From assembly GCA_020853995.1 (NCBI GenBank), contig JADYXV010000054.1:1-7105 (forward strand): DNA of 7,105 nt, given 5' to 3'. A program made the position numbers and the translations under genes. Below the pieces are notes generated by a model. It saw only the letters and a list, made by a program, of their open reading frames with translations, did no database searches and was not told the origin of the DNA. The DNA comes from Novosphingobium sp. (GTDB lineage Bacteria > Pseudomonadota > Alphaproteobacteria > Sphingomonadales > Sphingomonadaceae). Positions 1 through 5,263 of the stretch are shown here, one piece after another (position 1 is the stretch's first letter; the number at the start of each line of letters is the position of its first letter).

Positions 1-260
1 AACAGGGCAGAGCCACCCGCCGCGCAGCCATTGCGCACGTTGATGAACTGCACGCCCGTCAGGCCGAGCCGTTCGACCATCGTATCAGGATTGCCCGCCG
101 AATCCGACCCGCCATAGGCAAACTGGACATCGGGCCATTCTATGCCAGCGTCGGCCAGCGCCGAGCGGACAGCGACGACGCCCTGATCAAGACCCGAAAG
201 GCCATCGGTGCGGCCAAAGGGGTGAATGCCGATGCCGACAATGCAGACGTCCCCGCTCAT
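1..260 (-). CDS. SCP2/SCPx-type thiolase, N-terminal part (gene cut by left edge)
   Basis: The 86 visible residues read MSGDVCIVGIGIHPFGR at the start, the typical opening of the SCP2/SCPx-like thiolase family. Near residues 73-86 they reach INVRNGCAAGGSAL, which matches the thiolase nucleophile region, with C79 in the nucleophile position. The rest, including the His and second Cys motifs, lies outside the window. Known family members cleave beta-ketoacyl-CoA or, when paired with a DUF35 protein, catalyse retro-aldol removal of an acyl-CoA side chain (Ltp2-ChsH2 in steroid degradation; the IpfD/IpfE pair in ibuprofen degradation). The ATG at 260 overlaps the stop of the upstream DUF35 gene (ATGA) and follows a CGGAG seven bases upstream, so the two are translationally coupled. 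The family call is firm; thiolase versus aldolase chemistry cannot be decided from this fragment. Confidence 0.9.
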   Translation of the reverse strand, partial: MSGDVCIVGIGIHPFGRTDGLSGLDQGVVAVRSALADAGIEWPDVQFAYGGSDSAGNPDTMVERLGLTGVQFINVRNGCAAGGSAL

Positions 261-664
261 GCGCTGGCTCCGATGGGTTGAAAGGCGTAAATCCAGACCG
301 GCTCTGCCGCATCGGGATCGAGCGGGATCAGGATCATCTCCAGCGGCATACCGATCTTGATGGCGTCAAAATCGACATTGGCGAGGCGCGCTTCGACGAT
401 GACCTGTCCCGGCAGTTCGACATAGCCGACCGGCCAAGGGCGGAAGGCTTCGGGACCGGCGTAAGGCGGCGATTTGGGGCGATAGCGCTGGATAGTGTAG
501 GACCACAACGTGCCGGTGCGGGACAACGGGATGGGGGCAAACCGGTCACCGGGGGGGCACGGAAAGACGATCCGCCCGCTCTCAAGGTCTTGTCCGCCGA
601 TCAGCCGGGGTTGGGCCTCATCGGTGAACAATCCGTCTGCAATGGCGTGCCCGGTGGTCTGCAT
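257..664 (-). CDS. DUF35 OB-fold protein lacking zinc-ribbon cysteines, thiolase partner
   Basis: This 135-residue protein resembles the DUF35 (Zn-ribbon plus OB-fold) family, which binds acyl-CoA and partners SCP2-like thiolases. The segment around residues 20-39 (RLIGGQDLESGRIVFPCPPG) lies where the zinc ribbon normally is, and an OB-fold-like part follows from about T50 (GTLWSYTIQRYRP) through PVGYVELPG (78-86) to the C terminus. Normal members carry two CxxC pairs in the ribbon; here C36 is the only cysteine in the protein, so zinc binding looks lost. A longer reading from a TTG at 679 is possible, but the ATG at 664 is preferred because GGGAGAG lies just upstream with good spacing. It overlaps the thiolase gene by ATGA, which supports a stable two-subunit complex. 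The family call is good; the loss of zinc is read directly from the sequence, its effect is unknown. Confidence 0.85.
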   Translation of the reverse strand: MQTTGHAIADGLFTDEAQPRLIGGQDLESGRIVFPCPPGDRFAPIPLSRTGTLWSYTIQRYRPKSPPYAGPEAFRPWPVGYVELPGQVIVEARLANVDFDAIKIGMPLEMILIPLDPDAAEPVWIYAFQPIGASA

Positions 665-692
665 TACTCTCCCGATCAACTGCGATTCTTTA

Positions 693-755
693 GTTGTCCC
701 CTTAAGCCACCTGAAATGCCACTTTGCCGACTCTGCAAAACGCTAGGGTTGTCCC
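693..755 (-). repeat. Pair of GGGACAAC direct repeats, 55 bp apart
   Basis: On the minus strand the two copies read AAGGGGACAACTA (proximal, core 693-700) and AAAAGGGACAACCCTAG (distal, core 748-755). The distal copy is also a short dyad, AGGG-ACAA-CCCT. They lie 29-91 bases upstream of the DUF35 ATG, a position suited to an activator or repressor. A related TGGGACAAAACC lies upstream of the Rieske gene at 5148-5159. The repeats are seen directly; regulatory function is inferred. Confidence 0.4.
731..747 (-). promoter_or_regulatory. Candidate operator CCTAGnnTTTTGCnnAG (DUF35 side)
   Basis: The minus strand reads CCTAGCGTTTTGCAGAG, beginning 83 bases upstream of the DUF35 ATG. It matches CCTAGTCTTTTGCGCAG upstream of the acyl-CoA dehydrogenase gene at 13 of 17 positions, in the same orientation relative to the downstream gene. 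The likeness is visible in the sequence; binding by the local LuxR protein is only inferred. Confidence 0.4.
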
Positions 756-781
756 TTTTACCAGTATGACAGATTAAGGAC

Positions 782-799
782 GCGAACGCGCCGGTTCGC
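782..799 (-). other. Small inverted repeat downstream of the luxR-type gene
   Basis: GCGAAC (782-787) and GTTCGC (794-799) form a perfect six-base stem with a six-base loop, 46-63 bases past the LuxR stop codon. It has no following run of T on the minus strand, only GTCCTTAATC, so it is a poor intrinsic terminator. It could pause transcription or be incidental. Confidence 0.25.
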
Positions 800-831
800 C
801 GCAAGGCCAAAGATCGCCTCAAGGTCAAAGA
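796..831. repeat. Two-copy 18-bp tandem repeat
   Basis: TCGCCGCAAGGCCAAAGA (796-813) is followed directly by TCGCCTCAAGGTCAAAGA (814-831). The copies match at 16 of 18 positions. The repeat is noncoding and sits 14 bases past the end of the luxR-type gene. A unit of 18 bases, a multiple of three, could be a remnant of a former coding end, or a simple slippage duplication. Confidence 0.6.
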
Positions 832-844
832 CCGGGGGGGCAGA

Positions 845-1612
845 TCAGGTGGCGAGCGAAATGTAGCCAAGCTGGGCGGCCTTGAACACGGTCTGGCTGC
901 GGTTGACCGCGTTCAGCTTCATTGAGGCGTTGTGGATGTGGAAGCGCACCGTGGCGCGGCTGCGGCTCATGATCATCGAGATTTCGAGGTCGGTCTTGCC
1001 GATTGCGGCCCAGCGCAGACATTCCACTTCGCGTTTGGACAGGCGCGATCCTGATGGCAGGGCTTGGGCCGAACCCATCGCGTGGACATAGCTGGCGATA
1101 AACGTGCGCGCATAAATGCCCAGCGCATCGCCCATTTCAAGGAACAAGTCGTCCAGTTCGGTGATCGACGAATCCAGCGGGTTGAAGCTGACCGCGCCGA
1201 TCTGCCCGAACGGCAAGTGTACCGGCACAACGATGGCGCTGCGCGTCATCGCGCGGGTTTCAAAGTTCGTCAGGTCAATGGCGGTCAGGTAATGATTGGG
1301 CTGGCGGGTGTGAAAACCGCTGGCATTCACCCAGAACGGTTCGCTTTCAAACCGGCAGGCCGATGTGATGGGCGAATCGAGCGCGATGCGCGAATTGCGC
1401 CACCACACTTTTTCATCGTTCCAGCCAAACACATCGCGCGCCAGGATGTTGCCATCGGCATCAACCGGCGTCCGTTTGTCAGCAATATCGTGGGCAGGGG
1501 CGGCGCGCAGCCCCGCTGCCATGGCGATTTTGTGCAGTTCCTCGGCCGCAGGGCGCACGTCCTTGGGACTGACGATCCGGACCGCGTCGATGGCTTCGAC
1601 TGAAAGTTGCAC
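845..1612 (-). CDS. LuxR-family transcriptional regulator (LuxR solo)
   Basis: The 255-residue protein has the size and two-domain build of quorum-sensing-type LuxR regulators. Residues about 20-180 resemble the autoinducer-binding domain: W70-W71, D79-S-P81 and W94 (EPFWVN) fit the pattern of aromatic and Asp-Pro positions that line the ligand pocket in TraR/LuxR, though spacing and flanks are divergent. Residues 191-250 are a classical LuxR/GerE helix-turn-helix, starting LSKREVECLRWAAIGKTDLEIS and ending near FKAAQLGYI. The start is a GTG at 1612, supported by AGGAGAGG six bases upstream. No luxI-type synthase is present, so it is a solo and may sense a non-AHL ligand, for example the cluster substrate. 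It is divergent from the acyl-CoA dehydrogenase gene and is the only regulator in view, so it probably controls the neighbouring catabolic genes. Confidence 0.93.
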   Translation of the reverse strand: MQLSVEAIDAVRIVSPKDVRPAAEELHKIAMAAGLRAAPAHDIADKRTPVDADGNILARDVFGWNDEKVWWRNSRIALDSPITSACRFESEPFWVNASGFHTRQPNHYLTAIDLTNFETRAMTRSAIVVPVHLPFGQIGAVSFNPLDSSITELDDLFLEMGDALGIYARTFIASYVHAMGSAQALPSGSRLSKREVECLRWAAIGKTDLEISMIMSRSRATVRFHIHNASMKLNAVNRSQTVFKAAQLGYISLAT

Positions 1613-1753
1613 AAACCTCTCCTGTTCTTATTGCCGTACTCATACCGGTCGCGGGCTTGCTAAACAACGCTGCGATTAACTAATTGCCTAGTCTTTTGCG
1701 CAGCGTGGCGGGGCCTTGGACAGTGGTAAGGGTTGCCTCGGAGGAGAGGTTGC
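1613..1753. promoter_or_regulatory. Divergent promoter region between luxR-type and acyl-CoA dehydrogenase genes
   Basis: This 141-base region serves two divergent genes. It contains a Shine-Dalgarno sequence for each (AGGAGAGG just upstream of the GTG at 1612 on the minus strand; GGAGGAGAGG at 1740-1749 on the plus strand), the candidate operator at 1687-1703, and an AT-richer stretch around 1674-1690 that could be a promoter core. No convincing sigma-70 -35/-10 pair was assigned. The arrangement fits a regulator that controls both itself and its neighbour. Confidence 0.5.
1687..1703 (+). promoter_or_regulatory. Candidate operator CCTAGnnTTTTGCnnAG (acyl-CoA dehydrogenase side)
   Basis: The plus strand reads CCTAGTCTTTTGCGCAG, starting 67 bases upstream of the GTG of the acyl-CoA dehydrogenase gene. 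It matches the element at 731-747 at 13 of 17 positions, including CCTAG and TTTTGC with the same two-base gap. Being inside the luxR-type/dehydrogenase intergenic region makes it a plausible target of the adjacent regulator. This is an inference from two good copies and one weak one. Confidence 0.4.
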
Positions 1754-2851
1754 GTGAATTTTGACCTGAACGAAGACGAAGAAATGCTGAAGGCTTTGGC
1801 CGAGCGCTTCGTTGCCGATAATTACGACTTTGATTCCCGTCGCGGTTACCTGAACGGCGCAAATGGCTTTTCGCCCGAGATGTGGGCAATGCTTGGCGAA
1901 TTGGGGCTGATTGCTGCGCCGTTGACCGAAGAGAGCGGCGGCATGTCGCTTGACGCCACGGCCATTGCCACGGTGTTTGAAGCCCTGGGCGCAGGGCTTG
2001 TGGTTGAACCGTTGATCGAAAACGTGATGGTGGCCGCGCGCCTGTTTGAACGGGTGGCGCCCGATGACATCAAGGCTGCGTGGATGGAAGCGCTGGCGAT
2101 GGGCAGCCGCCGCATCGCACTGGCCCATGCCGAACATCGCGCGCGCGGGGGGCGGACCTTTGTCGAAACCGGCGTTGATGCCAATGGCGCGCTGACCGGT
2201 GCAAAGTCTTGCGTACCGGCAGGTTCCGGGGTGGACGGCTATATCGTTTCAGTGCGTGAAAGCGGCGCTCCTGCCAGCGCCGATGGCGTGGCAATGTACT
2301 TTGTCGCCGCTGATGCGCCCGGGCTGTCGGTCAATCCGTGGCGCATGGTGGATGGAACGGTTGCGGTGTCTTTGACGCTGACCGCTGTACCGGCTGTCCG
2401 TCTTGGCGGATCGCTGGCTGACCTTGCCGAGAATGATCTGCTGGCCTCGCTGGCGCGCTCTGCAGAAGCGATGGGCATCATGCAGTGCCTGTTTGATGCA
2501 ACGCTGGATTATTTGCGGACGCGCGAACAGTTCGGCGTGACGCTGGGCAGCTTTCAGGCGATCCAGCACCGCATGGCCGCGCAATATGCCGTGATCGAAC
2601 AGGCACGCGCGCTGCTCAACCTTGCCATCGTGTCTGCGGGATCAGACCGCTTTGCCTCGGCCGTGTTTGGCCTGCGCGCGTTTGTTGCGCCGGCGGCGGT
2701 GGAACTGGGGCACGAGATGATCCAGTTCCACGGCGGTATGGGCGTCACCGATGAACTGTTCATCGGTTCAGGCCACAAACGCCTGCTGGCCATTTCGCGC
2801 TGGCCCGATGATCCCGAAGTGGCGCTGGACCGCTTTGCCAAAGGGGCCTGA
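1754..2851 (+). CDS. Acyl-CoA dehydrogenase family protein, possible heteromeric subunit
   Basis: The 365-residue flavoprotein belongs to the acyl-CoA dehydrogenase family, which forms the alpha,beta double bond of acyl-CoA thioesters using FAD. The all-alpha N-terminal part (about 1-115), a middle beta domain (about 120-220) and a C-terminal helical domain with the family motif REQFG (257-261) and QFHGGMGVTDE (324-334) are recognisable. Its style is that of the short subunits annotated as pimeloyl-CoA dehydrogenase small subunit or ChsE-type proteins. I see no glutamate at the medium-chain position (the region after GGMG continues GSGHKRLLAISRW) nor at the isovaleryl-CoA dehydrogenase position (the aligned residue in ASLARSAEAMG is Ala). 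It may therefore need a partner subunit encoded outside the window. The GTG at 1754 is chosen because GGAGGAGAGG precedes it with ideal spacing; an upstream TTG at 1733 overlaps that site. Confidence 0.92.
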   Translation: MNFDLNEDEEMLKALAERFVADNYDFDSRRGYLNGANGFSPEMWAMLGELGLIAAPLTEESGGMSLDATAIATVFEALGAGLVVEPLIENVMVAARLFERVAPDDIKAAWMEALAMGSRRIALAHAEHRARGGRTFVETGVDANGALTGAKSCVPAGSGVDGYIVSVRESGAPASADGVAMYFVAADAPGLSVNPWRMVDGTVAVSLTLTAVPAVRLGGSLADLAENDLLASLARSAEAMGIMQCLFDATLDYLRTREQFGVTLGSFQAIQHRMAAQYAVIEQARALLNLAIVSAGSDRFASAVFGLRAFVAPAAVELGHEMIQFHGGMGVTDELFIGSGHKRLLAISRWPDDPEVALDRFAKGA

Positions 2852-2863
2852 GGGGGGCGTATA

Positions 2864-2905
2864 GGCCGAAGGCCCACCCCCGACCCCTCCCGCAAGCGGG
2901 AGGGG
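2864..2905. terminator. GC-rich double hairpin, bidirectional terminator and likely dispersed repeat
   Basis: Between two convergent genes lies a perfect ten-base-pair stem, CCCCTCCCGC (2884-2893) with GCGGGAGGGG (2896-2905), around an AA centre. It is preceded by a smaller GGCC-GAA-GGCC hairpin (2864-2874). There is no T tract on either side, so termination would depend on stem strength. Read on the minus strand in one frame it encodes PPSRLREGSGVG, a peptide I recognise as a frequent spurious translation of short palindromic intergenic repeats in proteobacterial genomes. That points to a dispersed REP-like element; copy number cannot be judged from one window. Confidence 0.65.
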
Positions 2906-2912
2906 GGAAGTA

Positions 2913-3689
2913 TCAGGATTTTGTGGGGCGGTCTTTCAGCCATGCTATTCCGCGCCGGAGCAGGTCGTAGAACACCGGCAGATCCCATGCGCAGCGATCC
3001 ACCGTTGGCCACCAGTCCAGCATGGGTTGAAGATCATAGTGGCCGCGGCAATGGCCCAGCGTGTTATAAAGCACCGCACCTGCGCCGTGATCCTTCAGGT
3101 ACATGACGGGATGGGTGCCGATGGCGTCTGCGGCCTCGACAAAGCCGGTGCCTTCAACTGTGCATTCGGTTTCCAGCAGGACGTGCAAGTGCCCGTGGCA
3201 TTCCATGTGGTACAATTCGTCCGTAGTTTCGAACGGTTCGATCCCCTGCGTGAGCGGATGATCGGGATCGGCCACGGTGACGGTATAGGGCGCGATGGGC
3301 GGGTGGCTGATGAACTGGCTGCCGAGCATGTCCATCATCAAGGGTGCCCAGCGCGGCGCATCCCACAGGCCTTTGTTCGGCCCTTCTGACAGCAGGCGCA
3401 GCACCGAATTGGTGCCGTGGAGCGCATACCAGCGCCCGCCCTTTTCCAGCCATGCCCGCAAGGCTTCCTGTGCTTTCAGCGAAGGGGTGACATCGCACGT
3501 ATAGGTGATGAGGATGTCTGCCGCTTCGATGGCCGCGATGTTCTCGTAATCCTCGAACACGCGGGTGCGCACGGATGGGTCTTCGGCCAGCAGCTTGAGC
3601 AGTTCAAGCCGTGCGAAGTCCATGTCGTGCCACACGCCGCCACAGATGAACACGCAGTTGATGCGGGGGGGATGCAACGTATCGGTCAT
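2913..3689 (-). CDS. ThuA-like domain protein coupled to the Rieske oxygenase
   Basis: The 258-residue cytoplasmic protein (no signal peptide or membrane segment seen) matches the ThuA-like fold, a relative of class I glutamine amidotransferases named after the trehalose-utilisation gene thuA. Visible marks are an N-terminal strand INCVFICGGVWHD (10-22), the elbow motif RWYALHGTNS (86-95), the DELYHMECHGH segment (157-167) and GAGAVLYNTLGH (202-213). At the elbow, where amidotransferases have the nucleophilic Cys, this protein has H91, as is usual for ThuA-type proteins, so it is not an amidotransferase. The ATG at 3689 overlaps the stop of the Rieske gene (ATGA) and has GAGG upstream inside that gene, so the two are co-translated. 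The biochemical role of most ThuA-like proteins is unknown. Here it may act on the Rieske product or a sugar-like intermediate, but that is a guess. Confidence 0.88.
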   Translation of the reverse strand: MTDTLHPPRINCVFICGGVWHDMDFARLELLKLLAEDPSVRTRVFEDYENIAAIEAADILITYTCDVTPSLKAQEALRAWLEKGGRWYALHGTNSVLRLLSEGPNKGLWDAPRWAPLMMDMLGSQFISHPPIAPYTVTVADPDHPLTQGIEPFETTDELYHMECHGHLHVLLETECTVEGTGFVEAADAIGTHPVMYLKDHGAGAVLYNTLGHCRGHYDLQPMLDWWPTVDRCAWDLPVFYDLLRRGIAWLKDRPTKS

Positions 3690-5098
3690 TCAGCAGCCTC
3701 TGCGTTGATGTATTTGTCCAGCGTCTGGTGGAACTGGCGAATGCGGATTTCCTGATAATCGCCAAGGTTGATCTGGCCGGTTTTCGAGGCGTGGAGGCCG
3801 TCCTGCACAGAGGGCAGGTTGTCCATGTCCTGTTCGAAGACGTGGCCCAACACGCCAAGTTCGGGCGCATCGGTCCACTTCTGGTCGTTGGACAACAGCT
3901 TCATGGGCACGCCATGCGGCATGGGATCGCCCTTTTTGACGCGGGCAAGGATGCGCACTTCCATCAGGCAGGTGTCAGGCGTTTTTCCGGGACGCCAGCG
4001 ATAGACGATGTTCGGCATGAAGCCGCCCCACGGCGCGAAGTTGGGGAACACGTTGTAAACAAGGCCGTCCAGCAGTTCGGCGTCGGTGGCGTGATCGTGG
4101 TCATAGCCGGTTTGCGCGGTGTAGCCTGCGCGCATCGCAGCACCAAGGGCTGCGCGCGCCGTCATGCCTTCGGGTACGCTGACGGCGAAAGGATCGCCCG
4201 ATGCATCATAATTGTCAGCGCTGCGGCCATTGTATTTGCAGAATTCGTCAACGATCCACTGCTGCGTCTTGCCATCTGGGTCGACGTGCGGGGACATGAT
4301 CCCGAACGGCACGTGATTGACGTTCACATTGTCGCCATAGATCCAGTAGGCGCTGTTGGCATCACCGGTGAAAGGCAGCAATTGCGGGTGCGTGACGACC
4401 GTGTGCCACGCTTCCATGAAGGCTTCTGCGGTGACTTTCCAGTTGGCCGGAACTTCTTTGGCCACCCAGATGACCGTGGTGCATTCTTCATGCCGCCAGC
4501 GTTTGAAAAAGTCGGGCAGGGGGGCAAGGTATTCTTCAAGGCTGGGGCCGCCCGCTTCTTCGCGCAGGAAGATATAGCCTGCCCAGCGGCCGACTTCGGC
4601 TTGCGGCAGGGACATCTTTTCAGCCGACAAGTGCTTGAAGTCCCAAGAACAGGGCATGCCATCAAAACTGCCGTCCTTGTTCCAGGCAAAGCCGTGGAAC
4701 GGGCAGGTGAATTTATCAGCCGTACCATCTTCGGTGCGCAATTTGCGGCCACGGTGCAGGCACACGTTGTGCATGGCCTTGACGCTGCCATCTTCCTGAC
4801 GGCTGATCAGCCATGACCGGCCCGCGTTTTCAAACACGGTGTAATCCCCCGCTTCGGGAATGTCCTCTTCGCGCGCGACAAATTGCCAGACGTGGGGCCA
4901 CATCTTTTCGCGTTCCAGACGGGCAAAGTCCTCGCTGGTATAGCGGGCTGCGTCCAACGGTTCAGAGCCACGGTATTCGTAGCTTTCCTCGGTCAGGATG
5001 GCAGGTGCGGGGCGCGAATCCTGCGCCAGCAGGTCCTGCCAGCTGATTGCCTCGCAACGTGCTTTTCCGCCACCCATATTGGGATCGCTGTCAGCCAT
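3686..5098 (-). CDS. Rieske non-heme iron oxygenase, alpha (catalytic) subunit
   Basis: The 470-residue protein is an aromatic-ring-hydroxylating-type oxygenase alpha subunit, which uses electrons passed through a Rieske cluster to insert oxygen at a mononuclear iron. The Rieske [2Fe-2S] ligands are C113-L-H115 and C132-P-F-H135. The catalytic domain has NWKVTAEAFMEAWHTVVTH (219-237), giving iron ligands H232 and H237, with E229 in the place of the bridging acid, and D424 (in FEQDMDNLPSVQDG) as the likely third ligand. All key residues are present, so it should be active. No beta subunit, ferredoxin or reductase gene is visible; electron transfer partners must come from elsewhere. The ATG at 5098 is preferred to a GTG at 5116 because GAGGA lies between them at proper spacing. 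It overlaps the ThuA-like gene downstream. The substrate is unknown; a steroid, terpenoid or aromatic acid is plausible from context. Confidence 0.95.
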   Translation of the reverse strand: MADSDPNMGGGKARCEAISWQDLLAQDSRPAPAILTEESYEYRGSEPLDAARYTSEDFARLEREKMWPHVWQFVAREEDIPEAGDYTVFENAGRSWLISRQEDGSVKAMHNVCLHRGRKLRTEDGTADKFTCPFHGFAWNKDGSFDGMPCSWDFKHLSAEKMSLPQAEVGRWAGYIFLREEAGGPSLEEYLAPLPDFFKRWRHEECTTVIWVAKEVPANWKVTAEAFMEAWHTVVTHPQLLPFTGDANSAYWIYGDNVNVNHVPFGIMSPHVDPDGKTQQWIVDEFCKYNGRSADNYDASGDPFAVSVPEGMTARAALGAAMRAGYTAQTGYDHDHATDAELLDGLVYNVFPNFAPWGGFMPNIVYRWRPGKTPDTCLMEVRILARVKKGDPMPHGVPMKLLSNDQKWTDAPELGVLGHVFEQDMDNLPSVQDGLHASKTGQINLGDYQEIRIRQFHQTLDKYINAEAAE

Positions 5099-5263
5099 TT
5101 TCGTTTCCTCACCCACGATTCACGCCCGCATCTCGGGCAATGCTGCCGGTTTTGTCCCACCCGCGCGCCCGAGTCACCTTGCTGAAAGCATAGGTTGCAC
5201 ATGGGCGCGGCAGGCGTAACCACTCTATCCATAATTTCTTACGGATTCTCGCGGGAGAGAACA
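5099..5263. promoter_or_regulatory. Divergent promoter region between Rieske and SDR genes
   Basis: These 165 bases separate the divergent Rieske and first SDR genes. They contain GCCCG-CATCT-CGGGC (5124-5138), a short hairpin that would fall in the Rieske leader, TGGGACAAAACC on the minus strand (5148-5159), and the dyad-like element at 5177-5194. A TTGCAC at 5195-5200 and an AT-rich stretch at 5226-5241 lie upstream of the SDR start, but their spacing does not fit a clear sigma-70 promoter. Regulation of both operons from this gap is likely but not proven. Confidence 0.45.
5177..5194 (-). promoter_or_regulatory. Weak relative of the CCTAG operator with imperfect dyad
   Basis: The minus strand reads CCTATGCTTTCAGCAAGG, starting 96 bases upstream of the Rieske ATG. 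It shares CCTA, CTTT and a closing AG with the element at 1687-1703 (10 of 17 positions) and is itself an imperfect inverted repeat, CCT-TGCT against AGCA-AGG with one bulged base on the left arm. It could serve both divergent genes. The weaker match makes this the least certain of the three sites. Confidence 0.28.

Larger units (their letters stand above)
665..844. promoter_or_regulatory. Noncoding region upstream of the DUF35-thiolase unit
   Basis: This 180-base gap lies between the end of the LuxR gene and the start of the DUF35 gene, both on the minus strand. It holds two GTTGTCCC copies (693-700 and 748-755; GGGACAAC on the gene strand), a candidate operator (731-747), an inverted repeat (782-799), an 18-bp tandem duplication (796-831) and a run of seven G (834-840). 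No clear -35/-10 pair could be assigned. Its content suggests that the DUF35-thiolase unit has its own promoter and does not depend only on read-through from the LuxR gene. Confidence 0.5.

Noticed and set aside
665..679. TTG start five codons upstream for the DUF35 gene
   Set aside because: The extension covers the GGGAGAG that serves the ATG at 664, and no ribosome site precedes the TTG.
1064..1603. A 179-codon open frame on the plus strand opposite the luxR-type gene
   Set aside because: Antisense shadow with Arg/Ala/Gly-rich translation and no family likeness; the minus-strand LuxR reading has a clear helix-turn-helix and ribosome site.
2554..3012. A 152-codon minus-strand open frame spanning the convergent gap
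   Set aside because: It overlaps two real genes and includes PPSRLREGSGVG, the spurious translation of the palindromic intergenic repeat.
3728..4816. A 362-codon open frame on the plus strand opposite the Rieske gene
   Set aside because: It lies wholly antisense to a gene with all expected catalytic motifs, shows no recognisable domain, and is explained by GC-rich codon bias leaving the opposite frame open.
5099..5116. GTG start six codons upstream for the Rieske gene
   Set aside because: The added codons contain the GAGGA ribosome site that fits the ATG at 5098.
5195..5234. TTGCAC and CATAAT as a sigma-70 promoter for the SDR operon
   Set aside because: The two hexamers are 28 bases apart, too far for a standard promoter, and the nearer candidate -10 (TAACCA) is poor.
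5195..5263. N-terminal extension of the first SDR from position 5195
   Set aside because: It would add 23 residues not typical of the family and bury the GGGAG ribosome site that precedes the GTG at 5264.
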